From the NCBI GenBank assembly GCA_964030475.1, contig CAXIPT010000002.1, positions 998,597-1,062,596 on the forward strand: DNA of 64,000 nucleotides. Direction: 5' to 3'. How positions within the stretch are numbered: the first letter of the stretch is position 1; each line of letters begins with the position of its first letter. Under the pieces are notes generated by a model that did not search any database, had not been told where the DNA came from, and saw nothing but the letters and a program-made list of their open reading frames with translations. Below are positions 24,136-34,966 of this stretch, piece by piece. The stretch comes from Tethya wilhelma (Eukaryota > Porifera > Demospongiae > Tethyida > Tethyidae). Made by a program: the position numbers and the translations under genes.

Positions 24136-26308
24136 GAGTCCATAGGAACTAGCAAACCATCCTCTATTAACTCATTGTTGCCATCCAGATCGTCAGCTCA
24201 CTGTAACATTAGTCCACACACAAAAGTATGTCACACAATAACAAAAGTTTGTAAATATACTAGCTGACCTTACATCAACCTTGTTCAAAGCTACCAAAGA
24301 GATTCCACAAATGTGAACGTCTTTGCCTTTAACACTTTCATGGGAGTAGGGCGATCAGGTCGTCGCAAGTCCTTACTGGGTGAATAGGCTGGCGTATGGC
24401 AGGATGATGTCACCGGACAGTTAGCGTGAAATCCCTATACATATACATACACATATGCAGTGTACAAAAGTACAAAAATATACACATAGTTTAATCATAC
24501 TCTTGTCAATATACCTTGTAATGTTGAGGAATATTCAAAATCAAGTGTTGGAGTTTACTGGGCTAATCCTCACAATTTTTCATCGCTCAGTACAGATGGA
24601 TCTTTATGCTTCGTTCTAATTAATGCACACACATCCCCAGTAAAATTGTCTGCAAAACATAATTTGCTCAACATACGTTTGTCGACTAGTTGAGGAAACC
24701 AGGTCTTCCCTCTATCCCGTACACGACCAGAGGCAATCTTCTGCATCTTTTTGCCAACATTCTTTGTACCTACAATACAAATGTACTATATATAACTGTA
24801 CCTAGGCTGCTTTGTTCCTACCATGCCACGTGTCATATGAATTGACCAAACCAAGTGTACGAGTGATGTAGCTGGACACAAAAGTGGCAATATCGTGAGC
24901 TACCTCGGTGATGTGAAGGCCTATGTGAATAAACGTGTGGACGTAATGTACAGTACAATCATATTCTCTACACAAGTTACCTCTGGCTTGGACTTGGGGA
25001 ATAACCTCCTTGGTACAAGCTAGCTCTCGAGTCTGAGCTACACCATGAGCAGTCCAAGCTATGGTACTAATACCAAGGATCTTGTGAGTGCTGTAGAATA
25101 GTACATATCAAGGAGGGTGAACAAAACTCAACTTACTTTCCAGACAAACAAGGCACAGTAGTGTGATAGGCATTTGCTGTTGAGTCGTGTCGTGCATCAG
25201 TGATGACCCACTACAATAGTGAGAATACATGTAGATAGTACACCTTGTTGTGATGTTTACAAATTTGGTATACCCACCTCCCCTTTCGTAGGGTAATCAG
25301 GAAGTTTCTTGACACCGTCAACAGCAGTCTGCATGCTTTTTTCAGCAGCTTTGCCTATCAGTTCTTTGTAGCCTCGTTTGTGGTACACTGCATTGAAGTG
25401 AACAAAGATGTGTGACATACAATAAATAAATAGATAGAATTCAAGATTTACTTGTGCGGATGTAGTCGTGACCTAGCCCTCCGAAGTGAACAAACTTGCA
25501 CAAATGGGTGTATTGTGATGGCAGGATACCGGCACAAGTGAACCCATGTACAAATCTAATAGAAAGAACATGTTAGCTACAAACAATATTTTGAGAAATA
25601 TTATGTATCAAACTTACTTCTGATTGACCAAGTAGTGGCCACCAAACACGCATGAGCTCGACCAGGTTCGTCTCACCGACGACACTGGAAGAGCACTCGG
25701 AGAACATGGCCTTTCTATATTTGTACGAACATACAATTGATATACATATGTCAGTACAGCTGTTAAACGTCACTAAACAATTAAGGCACATGCACTATAG
25801 ATTACATACCTGAACTACACTCTCAAGACTCCAAGGTGATCTGGAGTTGCCACAGGGACAAGGCGATGCAAGTCCTGCGAGCAAGTCCTCGAAACAATGG
25901 TACTCCGTGACGAACATGGACTCATTGCTATCGTCCGGCTTACCATCAGCTAAGTACACACCTATTTCATGGGTAATAGATATTTACTACAGTACTGAAA
26001 GTGATTTATGTCACAAAACTCACCAAAATTACGCATAAAGGACCTGGTCTGAACATCTCCCTCATGTTCAGAGGTCATGGGTCCATCATCAGTCTCCACA
26101 CTGTCACAAAGAGCGCTAAAAAGACTCAAATTGTCGAGAGGTGGACTGCCTGATGGTGTCAGAAGCTTTCTAATGCTCCCTAGCCTCGTCCCAAAGCCTC
26201 TTTCTCTTCTTGAGTGGAAAAATGGACGTCAAAAGTGTAACGCACACGCTTTCTCGTTCCGCTCACCATTTTCGTCGCTCTGTAAGCTATGACGTTCATG
26301 TCCGCCAT
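24136..26308 (-). pseudogene. Multi-exon DDE-type transposase of the two-gene transposon
   Basis: The start is ATGGCGGA at 26308. Exons with clean borders include 26308-26024, 25949-25810, 25714-25618, 25555-25452, about 25389-25278, 25212-25139, 25093-24980, 24922-24822 and 24814-24578. Degraded pieces continue to 24136. Readable motifs in order are: RVRYTFDVHF, LLTPSGSPPLDN, CPCGNS, FTCAGILPSQYTHLCKF, a candidate first catalytic block VITDARHDSTANAYH, HDIATFVSSYIT, YDTWHG, and ITSSC-like TSSCHTPAY. The DAR...HD...WH pattern fits a cut-and-paste DDE/RNase-H transposase. I cannot assign the superfamily safely. Frameshifts at about 26170 (one extra base), in exon 3 and after 24578 disable it. 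Confidence 0.6.
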
Positions 26309-26330
26309 TTTTCTGGCCGGGCCCCGCCCC

Positions 26331-26337
26331 TTTTATA
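26331..26337 (-). promoter_or_regulatory. TATA box of the right transposon gene
   Basis: TATAAAA on the minus strand lies 22 bases before the ATG at 26308, followed by GGGGCCCGGCC. It mirrors the promoter at 22993. Confidence 0.6.
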
Positions 26338-26620
26338 CCCACGCCTCTCGTTTAAAAATCTATGCAGTTAAAATCAAGTTTAAAACGTTCCAGTTCAGTT
26401 GAAAATAATTTTGCTACCATAGCAACAGCCTTTCATATCTGCCTAATTAATTATTGATAAACTAGGGATGAAGTTTAACTTATGAATATTCAATTTGTAG
26501 TTTATCCACATGTACAGTAAAGATTCATCATTAGCAAACTTAGGACTTAGCTAAGGGAAGTTAGAGCCCACATTACCATTTTTTTTACCTTTTTTCTAAT
26601 GGACCCAGTCCTTAATGGCA

Positions 26621-27864
26621 CTGAGTAACTGAAAGGAAATCAACTTGACAAGTATATACTCTATCAACAACCAATTAAGCTAAGTGTCTCTTGTATACGT
26701 ACTTATGCCGTATACTCTTTAACCAGTGCTGTAATCAACAAACAATATGCACTAACCACATAACCTACTAGGCTCCCCTTTCATGCACAGTGAGTGTATA
26801 GGGGAGAGCCAGCAATGAGGCTATTTCTACATGCAGAACTCCATGCCATGCGTTTGCTCATGCTTGTCCCAATCGCATACCACTAGTACAGTATAGTTCT
26901 GTGCCAGGACATAATGTATTACAATGTAAGTCAGAGAAAACACTGTGAAGGTACACATATAGCCCCCTGCCATGACCCACACAAAGCAGGTCAAATGGTC
27001 AGAGAACATACACTCTACACATTTCTACCATATAGCTACCATGTATACATGAGTAAAATGACTCTGAACTGGTGTTTCACTATATGATACTACTTGAGCT
27101 GCTGTGTCAGGCTGGACTTGCCATCCTCTTTAACCGGATGATGTTCCAATCAAATACAAGTTTCTGTTCTAATCGGGGTTTCTGGTAAGACTCATTGTAA
27201 ATAGTTCATTTTGTTTTGTCAGGCTGCTACATTGTAGTTGTCCTTCAACTGTATCAACCGTACAGTTGTAAAGCAATAATAATAATATAAATTAATTGTA
27301 ACAGTAGTATATTCTGGCTGTGACTCATTACTAGCAGTTTGCTTCTTTGAACAGATATTAATTTGTCTGTTTGAAGCTCTGCGGCAAAACAACCATTGTC
27401 TGACTTGTGTGGATCCGGGCATTCAAGAGTCAGGCACTGGTCATTTCATAATGAAGCAGTGTACATTATAGTGTTGATGACTTACTTTCTGATTTGAACT
27501 CATATAAGCAGCAGATAGAGATACATACCACATTGGTCTTGTTTTGCCATGGATATCTACCAAACAAATTAATAATTGTCCAAATCAGTCTGCACTATAT
27601 AAAACCTCAGTAAGTATTACAGATCTGGTAAGAATAAAGAAAAAAATTATCCCACAAGCACTATATTTGTGGCAACTAGGTGTGACTATGTCTCATTTTC
27701 AGTGGGATAGGCAAAGCAACTCGCAGTTCATTTCAGGAAATAACTATTCAGGTTCCCTGTCTGACACAGAACCTACAAAACAGAAAAAAGGATCCTTGAG
27801 ACTAGTTGGAACTGCTTACTTCCACAAACAGTTTTTGATGTTAAATCACCTGAATCTTTATTCA
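26621..27864. other. Intergenic, nothing recognised
   Basis: No supported gene. The frame at 27544-28014 runs into a foldback repeat and is not called. Confidence 0.35.
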
Positions 27865-28375
27865 AACAAGTATAGTAAAAAATTTCATAAAAATTACAGT
27901 GTAGGAATGGGCAGTGCGGTAAAAAGTAAGGAAACAAGGCATGTCCCAATTTCGGCACATGACTACTTCATTTTCATTTTTGATTCCTCAATCCTCATAC
28001 ATCCTGTCATATGAAAATAAATATTGATATGCTTCAAACAATGTTGTACATGCCTGGATAAAATAATGGTTTGAATTCATAGATCATGCATATCAGTATG
28101 CTACAGAGTGTGCCACCTTATGGTCGGATTACTGACAGGGAGTGCTGATGCATTAATTGAGGTGTGGAACTTAACTGTTAGCTAGCTAAGTGGGGCAAAG
28201 TATATAAGCAGGCAATCTAGGCAAAGTTGTTTTAGTTAATCCTCAATACTCTACTTGAGCATAAAAAAATGAAGTAGTCATGTGCCGAAATTGCGACATG
28301 CCTTATTTCCTTACTTTTTACCGCACTGCCCATTCCTACACTGTAATTTTTATGAAATTTTTTACTATACTTGTT
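27865..28375. repeat. Foldback repeat with 110-bp arms
   Basis: The arms 27865-27974 and 28266-28375 are inverted copies of equal length with only a few mismatches (for example at the CCAATTTCGG segment). They enclose a 291-base loop. The right arm is also the left end of repeat family E. Confidence 0.85.
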
Positions 28376-28978
28376 CATTCACTTTTTTCAACACTAAAGT
28401 GAGGAGACTATATCAGGGACTTAGTAAGTCCTTACAAAAAGCCTGAGTAGCAGTACTATTAGGCTAATGCGCATGCGCATTAAATGCCACGTGGATAGAT
28501 AACGACCTTTGACCTCTACCTACAAAAAATGGCTACATTGAAGTGTATGAATTTATGTACTAAGGTTTAAAGCTTTCTAGCTCTTGTTTTAACACATTTG
28601 GGCAGAAAGCGAGTGTAAAAGGCACTAGTCCAGATGAGAACAAGTTGTCCTGTGTAGTCAAAACAAGCTCAACATCTTTTGTTTCTCTGGAAATCGCTTT
28701 CAAGTAAGTCAGTTAGTAAGTAAGTAAGTAAGTAAGTAAGTGAGAACAAAATTGCGTGGGTGTAGCTTCTAACTAGCGCTCGATACGAGTGCTTATGAAA
28801 GCTTCTGTGAGTTTTAGGCCATGCAAGCGTTTGTTAATCTGTCTGAGAGAGCTTCTGAGCAAGTTTGAAAGTTTAACTTTGTCTTGCTAGATTTTTATGG
28901 TGATAAACATTTTGTATTGTGTCTATGGGACAGTCGGCCCATTCCTACTATACGTACTACCGTACGTATGATAAAATT
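28268..28978 (+). repeat. Dispersed repeat family E, copy 1
   Basis: This stretch is matched in inverse orientation by 63337-64000. Shared landmarks are GCCCATTCCTACAC, AATGCGCATGCGCATTA, the (GTAA)n run at 28708-28742, and ACGTACTACCGTACGTATG at the right end. Confidence 0.75.
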
Positions 28979-29460
28979 AATAAAGACTACAGAAGAGGAA
29001 GAAAAACACTCAAAATGGTTGGATACTTGGGGAGAAACAATTTGGGACAGTAGTAACATACTAGAACAACATGATACCGTCAGCTGGGTTACAAACACAT
29101 GGAAGGAGTCTGACAAGCATATCATGAATGCCCTTCCACCCGAAACAGTGGCTGGAAGATGACAGACAAAATTCATCCAAGTACGACAGTAAAACGAACA
29201 TAAGGGCTGTGACAGAAAGAGTATAAGCACTTACCAAAGGATGCAATTGTCGTACTGGTTGCTCAACCATTCTGCTGTCATTGCAGAAAGTCTGGGAAAC
29301 TCTTGTTGTAAATGCAATCACTGCCAGAACCTACATGAAAAAATTCAACAGCATGAAGAACATATTTTAAATTTAAAAGAAAACAGATCGAGAGAAGATT
29401 GTCACGATCTTTATGACTGGATTTTTGACACAGATAGACACAGACACAGAAACCTAGTAT
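28979..29460 (+). pseudogene. Possible CXC-type cysteine-rich protein remnant
   Basis: The plus-strand frame 28965-29162 gives an acidic KTTEEEEKHSKWLDTW peptide. Downstream (29225-29440), pieces in shifting frames read TKGCNCRTGCSTI, CHCRKSGK and CCKCNHCQNLHEKI. The spacing of Cys pairs is like a tesmin/TSO1 CXC module, a DNA-binding zinc cluster. Frameshifts break it. Recognition is weak and could be mistaken. Confidence 0.3.
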
Positions 29461-29604
29461 CTTGAGTACGAAGTACACATATAGTAATGAAATAGGCTTG
29501 TATATTTCATTGTATGCTACTGTACAAAACACTTGCATATCACCTATGCTTTGTTCATCATTTATAACTAGTTGGATATGTCCTTTTTATGTTGATAGAT
29601 CGGT

Positions 29605-29735
29605 AGCAGCACACGAGATCAATTTTCGCGAGATTAACTCCCACGTGATCAACTCCTACGAGTTCAACTTTCACTATATCAATTCTTTCTACATCAACTT
29701 TTCACTAAATCAATTGTTACCTAATCAATTCAGTT
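29605..29735. repeat. Phased 15-17 base degenerate tandem motif
   Basis: About eight consecutive variants of ACGAGATCAACTTTC-type units occur, for example GCGAGATTAACTCCC and ACGTGATCAACTCCT. Related units occur at 815-880. Confidence 0.55.
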
Positions 29736-29821
29736 TACCATCAATAGAATATCAAAATCAGTCATTAAACAACAAAATAATATAGTTATGTACAATTGTG
29801 CGTGATACAAGTCAAAGTGTA

Positions 29822-30021
29822 CTAAAGTCCAGTTAGATGCTTGATTGCATTGAGGTAGTGAACAATTGAAAAATGATCAAACAGAGTTTGAATTCTTTTT
29901 TCTTTTTCTTTAAACCTGCATCTCCTAGGTCTAGCTGTTGCACCAGATCGGAAACTCTGAATCTTGCTGTAGGTCACAGCCTCCTCGTATTTAATCCATG
30001 CAAATATGTTTGGATGGGGCT
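29822..30021 (-). pseudogene. MULE transposase, C-terminal exon
   Basis: The minus-strand frame from an AAG acceptor at 30022 encodes PHPNIFAWIKYEEAV, then a basic ATARPRRCRFKEKEKR region, and ends HYLNAIKHLTGL before a stop at 29822. In MULE transposases the HPNI-x-x-FI-x-x-LK helix follows the EGWH region near the C-terminus, which fits. The stretch lies just outside the left end of the TTAA element, with other MULE exons just outside its right end, so one gene was split by that insertion. Confidence 0.55.
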
Positions 30022-30675
30022 TGTTAATTAATTAAAGGGGGGCTGACATGAAAAACTGAAAAATTTATTTTTTGGTATCAAACTGTAGCTCAGGTGGTGT
30101 ACATTTGGAATATCAGGCTTGTTTTTTTTAATTTCAAGTCTACAGTGGACAATAACCCCAAGAAAAATCACTGCAAAATGAGATTGCAATGTATTTCCTT
30201 GATGGGCGGGGTTTACGTGTGACGTCACGGGGGGAACGAGTTCAGCGCAAAGAAGCACAAAGCATAGCCTGGTGGCTGTTTTCTAGCCCCCATAGTGAGT
30301 TGCTGCAGGATGTTCTAACACATAATGTGAAGATGTCAGTCTTTTTAAGTTCCCAAAGATCCTGTTATACGTTTCAAATGGGCGAAAAAAATACAGAGAA
30401 CAAGAGTAAATTGGTCAGGTCCGGCCTGAGACCATTTTGAGGTTGCCTGACTTCTCTGATCAGATCTGAGGGGCATGCAGAAGAGAAGAAGACATAAATC
30501 TGATGCCATTCCAACTATATTCCAGAGGTCCACCAAGTATCTAGTGCAGGACCAAATTTTGAGAAGGCTCAGCCTGTAGTACTGACTTCAGTTATCAAAA
30601 GAAATCATCAAACAGGCCACCTATATCCATGATGGTTCAAAGCCAAATAATGGCAGACTCAGAGCTGCTTATGAA

Positions 30676-30694
30676 GAGAGAGAGAGAGAGAGAG
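30676..30694. repeat. GA microsatellite
   Basis: (GA)n run within the TTAA element. The related copy at 11985-12012 has a longer run. Confidence 0.8.
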
Positions 30695-31603
30695 TAGATC
30701 ATGGATACAGGACAGAATTAAAAATAGCATTCAAGTTTCAAGCTGGTATTACTGTGACCATGTCTACTACTTGATACTAACTGGATTACTGGATCATGAA
30801 CCAGAACCCGCACAAGAGACAAGTATAGCATCCGAGGAAGCAGCATCCCAGTGCCCAGCCGGAAAGGAAGGTTTCAAACCAGCAGCAGGACAAAATTAAA
30901 TCAGTTTTGTTGGTATGCGAAGCATGACGTACATAGCATTACATGTTGAAACTTTTTTTGTTATAGAATTTACAGTCAGTGCTAATCCACTCTATAATAT
31001 GGACATAATATTATTACTTATAGGTCTGTAGGTAAAAATTAAGCCAGATGTGCGTTCTGTTGCAGAATATGTTGATGTACCTATATGAAAGCAAGTTAAG
31101 CACATTAGACGATGTACATGTAGAGGGAATCAGTATCAAACCACTTTGACCCCAGCTCCTCTCAGTAGCCAGTATAGGAGGGACCTCAGGTTGATAAGCC
31201 TACTGCCATCAAAAGTCACGACATTAAATTTGTAATTATCAGATTCTCATTTGAACTTGACAATTTGGGCCATTGTTCAGGTTGTGAGACATGTGCATGA
31301 TGAAGAGTTTGGATGGTGTCACTGTTCAGTTATTAGTGGTGGGTATACTTAAATCCAATATAAAGCCCATCAGTATAGCTAGATATTTTTGAGACAGGTA
31401 GCGTAACTCGTTCTGTCCTTCCTATATAACCACCTGAGCAGAGTAGGTTAGCTGTCAGTAAGCAGTAAACCTGTACTGCCTGAAAAGATAATAAAAAGCA
31501 GTTAATTAATGTACAATAGCTATAATAATACTATTTTGGTTAACTCACTCATGTCAGGGTCACCACAGTCACAGATATCGGTAGGTGAAGAAGCAACTTT
31601 GTA

Positions 31604-32091
31604 TACTGACCCAAACATTAAGGTATACAGCACCAAACACCTCATGTTCGATTATACAATTGACTGTGTCTGATTCAGCTTCCATCTTGTCACAGATTTT
31701 TTTGCAGCACAGACAGTCAACATTGTACTGAACACAGTGCCCGGCCAGGACCACACTGCCACCTGAGCTACAATTGTCCACATAAAATTAAACAGAATGT
31801 ATGAAAATTATAGCTGATAGACTCACCAATCAGTGCTTCCTAGCCTATCCTGTCTTGTATCTTCGTCAGATGAATCTCCAGAGTCTCCACAGCTGTCACT
31901 TCCAGCAGATTGTTTAAAGTATGGTATGGCTCAATTCTGTGTGAGCTTCCATCACTATCTGAAGCATTGTCTTGGCTTTCAAATGAAAAAGATGAATTAC
32001 CAAGGCTCAAAACATTACTGCTTGCACTTGAATCATCGTTGTTGTTGTCAATAGCAGAGCTGTGGCTCGAGGAAGAGCTGTGTTCAGCCAT
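31604..32091 (-). CDS. P2X7-like intracellular-domain protein in the TTAA element
   Basis: Exon 1 starts at 32091 (MAEHSSSSSHSSAIDNNND), is Ser/Asp-rich and leads through RIEPYH to an RIGSTDW end at a GTGAGT donor near 31827. Exon 2 (about 31762-31604) carries a Cys/His pattern DCLCCKKICDKM, then NCIIEHEVFGAVYLNVW. This is the arrangement of the zinc-binding cytoplasmic domain of P2X7 (W-C-x-C-G-x-C, CCxEI, CIT-x-HP-x-F, VCLN-x-W). Proteins with this domain and no channel part are often carried by DNA transposons in invertebrates. The first Cys pair is lost (SGGSVVLAGHC) and exon 1 appears to change frame near RIEPYH, so the copy is likely degraded. Confidence 0.55.
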
Positions 32092-32332
32092 TGGTTAGCT
32101 ACTAAACGCGTAGAAACGTTCCCCCCGTGACGTCACGTAGTAGCTCCACCCAAACAGGAAATACAGAAATTTGCCTTTCCTGGTGGAGTCAGCTCACCTC
32201 ATATCATGCAAGTTTTTACTGCTTTAGAATTTTTTGTGATTTTTTTGACTATTTTTCCTCTAACTTACATCACTTAAAGTACATTTTGGTGCAAAAAAAA
32301 ATTTGCATGTCAGCCCCCCTTTAAAATAAATA

Positions 32333-32437
32333 ATGAAAAAGTTCGTCCACATGTGGAATGTTTGGGGCTTCTAGCTGAACTCCAAGCCAAGCTGGCCTAA
32401 CATAGGTCAGTGGGCAGAATGCAATCGCTGCCATCTT
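32333..32437 (-). pseudogene. MULE transposase, middle exon
   Basis: The minus-strand exon begins after the acceptor TTGTTCAG at 32438 and encodes KMAAIAFCPLTYV, then IPHVDELFHYL. It matches the MULE pattern (M-x-x-x-LAFVP-x-x-x-V, then a helix before YFE-x-TW). The frame ends abruptly at the TTAA target site of the inserted element. Confidence 0.5.
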
Positions 32438-33167
32438 CTGAACAAAGGGCTTTAACCGATTACGCGCAAAGTACGCACATTTGCGTACTATGACCTTTAG
32501 CGTTATTGTTTAGACGACGCGTCTAAGCACTGAACTCTGAACTTTCTGCACAAATAGGTAAAGTACCTCTCTACTAAAATACAAAGTTTGAGTTGCAACT
32601 CTTGAAGGGGTGTGGCTGTAGCAATAGCTAAACGACTAGAGGTCATGATCGACATGATCACGATAGTGATGTTTATAGCGGCGTTTTTTCTACAGCCTTT
32701 CAAAGGCCAAGCTTCAAAGTTGCTACGTAGGTGCAGAGATAGTTAGGCTATATAGCTATAGCATCGCTTTTGTGAGTGTTGCTGCCTAGCTACAAAAAAA
32801 GCCTAAGACGGCGAAAAATTTATTTAGCGTATTCAACGATCAGACCCTTCCATACTTTGGCCCTTTTTTTACAGCTAAAAGCACTACTAGAACAACGAGG
32901 CTTGCATCATAGTTAGTATAAAAGTTGCTCGGCTGCATCATAAAAGCAGAGTCCAAACTGTTTTTGTAAAGAAAATATTAGAATAATGCGTAGCCACTCG
33001 AAATTTTTAATTAATTTCAAATTTAATCGCGCGTATAATCGGTTAACTCATTGTTAGCACTGCAGCTATTCCCAAACCTAGAACCTATTTAAAATGAAAA
33101 GAACACGTATGTAGCTATACATTGTAACTAATTTTACTTGAATAACCTAAAAGTAGAAAAACATACC
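32438..33167. other. Intron of the MULE gene, AT-rich
   Basis: The stretch lies between the GTATGT donor at 33167 and the acceptor at 32438. It shows no other supported feature. Confidence 0.4.
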
Positions 33168-33315
33168 TTACGCCATATGGCTTGCATGAAGTGATAATGG
33201 CATCTGTGATGCGCTGCATTTGGAAAACTCACGGTTGTTGCTTGTACCATTGCCAATTCAAAGTCACTAACAATGACTTGTGGATCTAATGTCAATCCCC
33301 TCACGACAGCAGCAT
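33168..33315 (-). pseudogene. MULE transposase, catalytic exon (truncated by N)
   Basis: The minus-strand frame reads GLTLDPQVIVSDFELAM, then SFPNAAHHRCHYHFMQAIWRK, ending at an AAG/GTATGT donor. The SDFE (catalytic Asp), FP...H and C/H-x-FHF-x-QAIWR motifs are diagnostic of the MULE superfamily DDE domain. The upstream half is cut off by the N at 33316, and the sequence beyond that N belongs to an inverted duplication, not to the transposase. Confidence 0.75.
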
Positions 33316-33316
33316 N

Positions 33317-34966
33317 TTTGCTGTCATGTTGGACCTTAAAAGTAAACACATGTACATTTTGGCAGAGCAACCAATTGCCGGGGCCATCACCATTCTCCAT
33401 AAACAGTATATAATAATTATTATGCTGTTTTTGTTACTGGTTTACACTTGTGATTCTAGAATTGTTCTTTTTTTTCCATGCAGGATATAAACGATGGGAT
33501 ACACTAATTGTACTATTTTGACCCCATTACAATTATAACATACAACAGTATATTTATTATAAGAACAAAATTATGTTTCATCATTTATGATTATACGCAT
33601 TGTGTTGTTTCATTAACCCTTGGCGGGTGCAAAGCATGCGCCGAGGGTTACAGTCATTTTTTTCTGTCTGTCTATTACCACTCGTTCTCATGCAAGAACA
33701 AAATTTGAAGCTCCAGTGACAAAATTAAAGACAGTGACTTTCAAAATACTTGATTCAGTAGATTTTTCAGGTGTTCTAAATCAAAGCAACTCTATTTCTC
33801 GCATTTTCGATTAAAACGTGACAATCTATATATCATTTGAAAACCCTACCTATACTGATTACAATAATATTGTACTAACTATATTTTTCTACAACAAATC
33901 GCCAACAAAATAATACACGAAAATATAGAAAAAAGGCCACAAATGTAGACACTTTCATATTGGGGGATGGTAGATAAGGCACGGGTAAGTATAGAAATTT
34001 GACAATTTCAATAATTATCTCCTTTTCGTTTTAATTTTATGGTTTCAAATTTGCAACTATACGTGTCATTTTAGATGTTTGTGCTAAATTTTATGGTCAT
34101 GTGATCATGAATAATTCATAAAACACGCTGCAAAAAGGATTTGTTCCCATGGTGGTAGAAGGCTGTTGTCATGGTTACACATTATACTCAGGTGGTGTAC
34201 TAATTGATTCCAGCTGTGCATAATGAATAAATTCATAATTAATGAGATATGGTAACTTGAATTTTTATGAAGGTGTGCATTATTTAGAAAATGCTCATAT
34301 CATTTGAATCCTTTCAGTGTGCTGAATTCAATAGTAAGGGCTGCAGTCTTGTCCAATATCCACTTTGTTATAGTTTGGACAATGTAGGCCTGACTTGGAC
34401 CACAATTGTGTATAATAATTATGACAATACCAGAGCTGCCAAGGTTTGGCAATGAGATTTGATCTAGACCCCCCCCCCCCCTTTACGCATTTCACTGGCG
34501 ACTAGACTAGATAACTTGCAGTTGATCAGTACTAACAAAAAAGTATGCTTTGCATGCACTTAGCCTCATCAGTTCCCAGGCACATATATGCTTTATGTTA
34601 TTGTTATGCCATATGCTCGGCTGCATAGTAAAAATGGAACGGGGTTGCAAAAGTGAGCGAAAGCGTAATATATATATTGCTAGTTAGCACACATAGCGGC
34701 GCCCGCACCATACATGTGGGGACATGCTAGCGCTGGCCGAACATTTACACTAGCCACACCCATAATAGTGACCTCTGAACTCAAATTATTGCAAACAGGC
34801 GAGAGAATGAGGCAAGCAATGCCGGCTCGTCCTATTTTCAAACTTTTGGCATGAGATTTCCATTGTAAGCTTAAGCTTAAGAGTGAGAGCGTGTGATGAC
34901 TGTCTTACGTGTGAGAAATACGCGTAATGCGTGAGACTTGGCAGGTCTGCAATACACACTGTAGTA
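33317..34966 (+). repeat. Perfect inverted repeat, left arm (1,650 bp)
   Basis: This arm equals the reverse complement of 40075-41724 with the same length and, wherever compared, the same bases, including a run of 13 C. The left end touches the N at 33316. Confidence 0.95.

Larger units (their letters stand above)
22640..26620. mobile_element. Two-gene DNA transposon with long terminal inverted repeats
   Basis: The left 0.4 kb and the right 0.35 kb are diverged inverted copies. Both contain AATATTCAT, a GGCAxATA motif, TGTTGCTATGG and TTAAACGAGA, then a TATAAAAGG box, a GGGCCCGGCC box and an ATGGCGGA start. Two convergent genes fill the space: an accessory-type protein (plus, 23040-24087) and a transposase (minus, 24136-26308). 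Outer ends are approximate because no clear target duplication could be fixed. Frameshifts in both genes suggest an inactive copy. Confidence 0.65.
30036..32320. mobile_element. TTAA-flanked DNA transposon (piggyBac- or Kolobok-like)
   Basis: The termini are perfect 15-base inverted repeats: AGGGGGGCTGACATG at 30036-30050 and its complement at 32306-32320. Each is directly flanked by TTAA (30032-30035 and 32321-32324). The inner ends share further similarity (GTGACGTCACG in both halves). A TTAA target duplication is the rule for piggyBac and Kolobok elements. No transposase was recognised, but a P2X7-like domain gene is present, so this may be a non-autonomous or passenger-carrying copy. It sits inside a MULE transposase gene. 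Confidence 0.85.

Noticed and set aside
33620..33814. Identical short proteins at 33620-33814 and 41227-41421
   Set aside because: They are one non-coding segment seen twice because of the inverted duplication.
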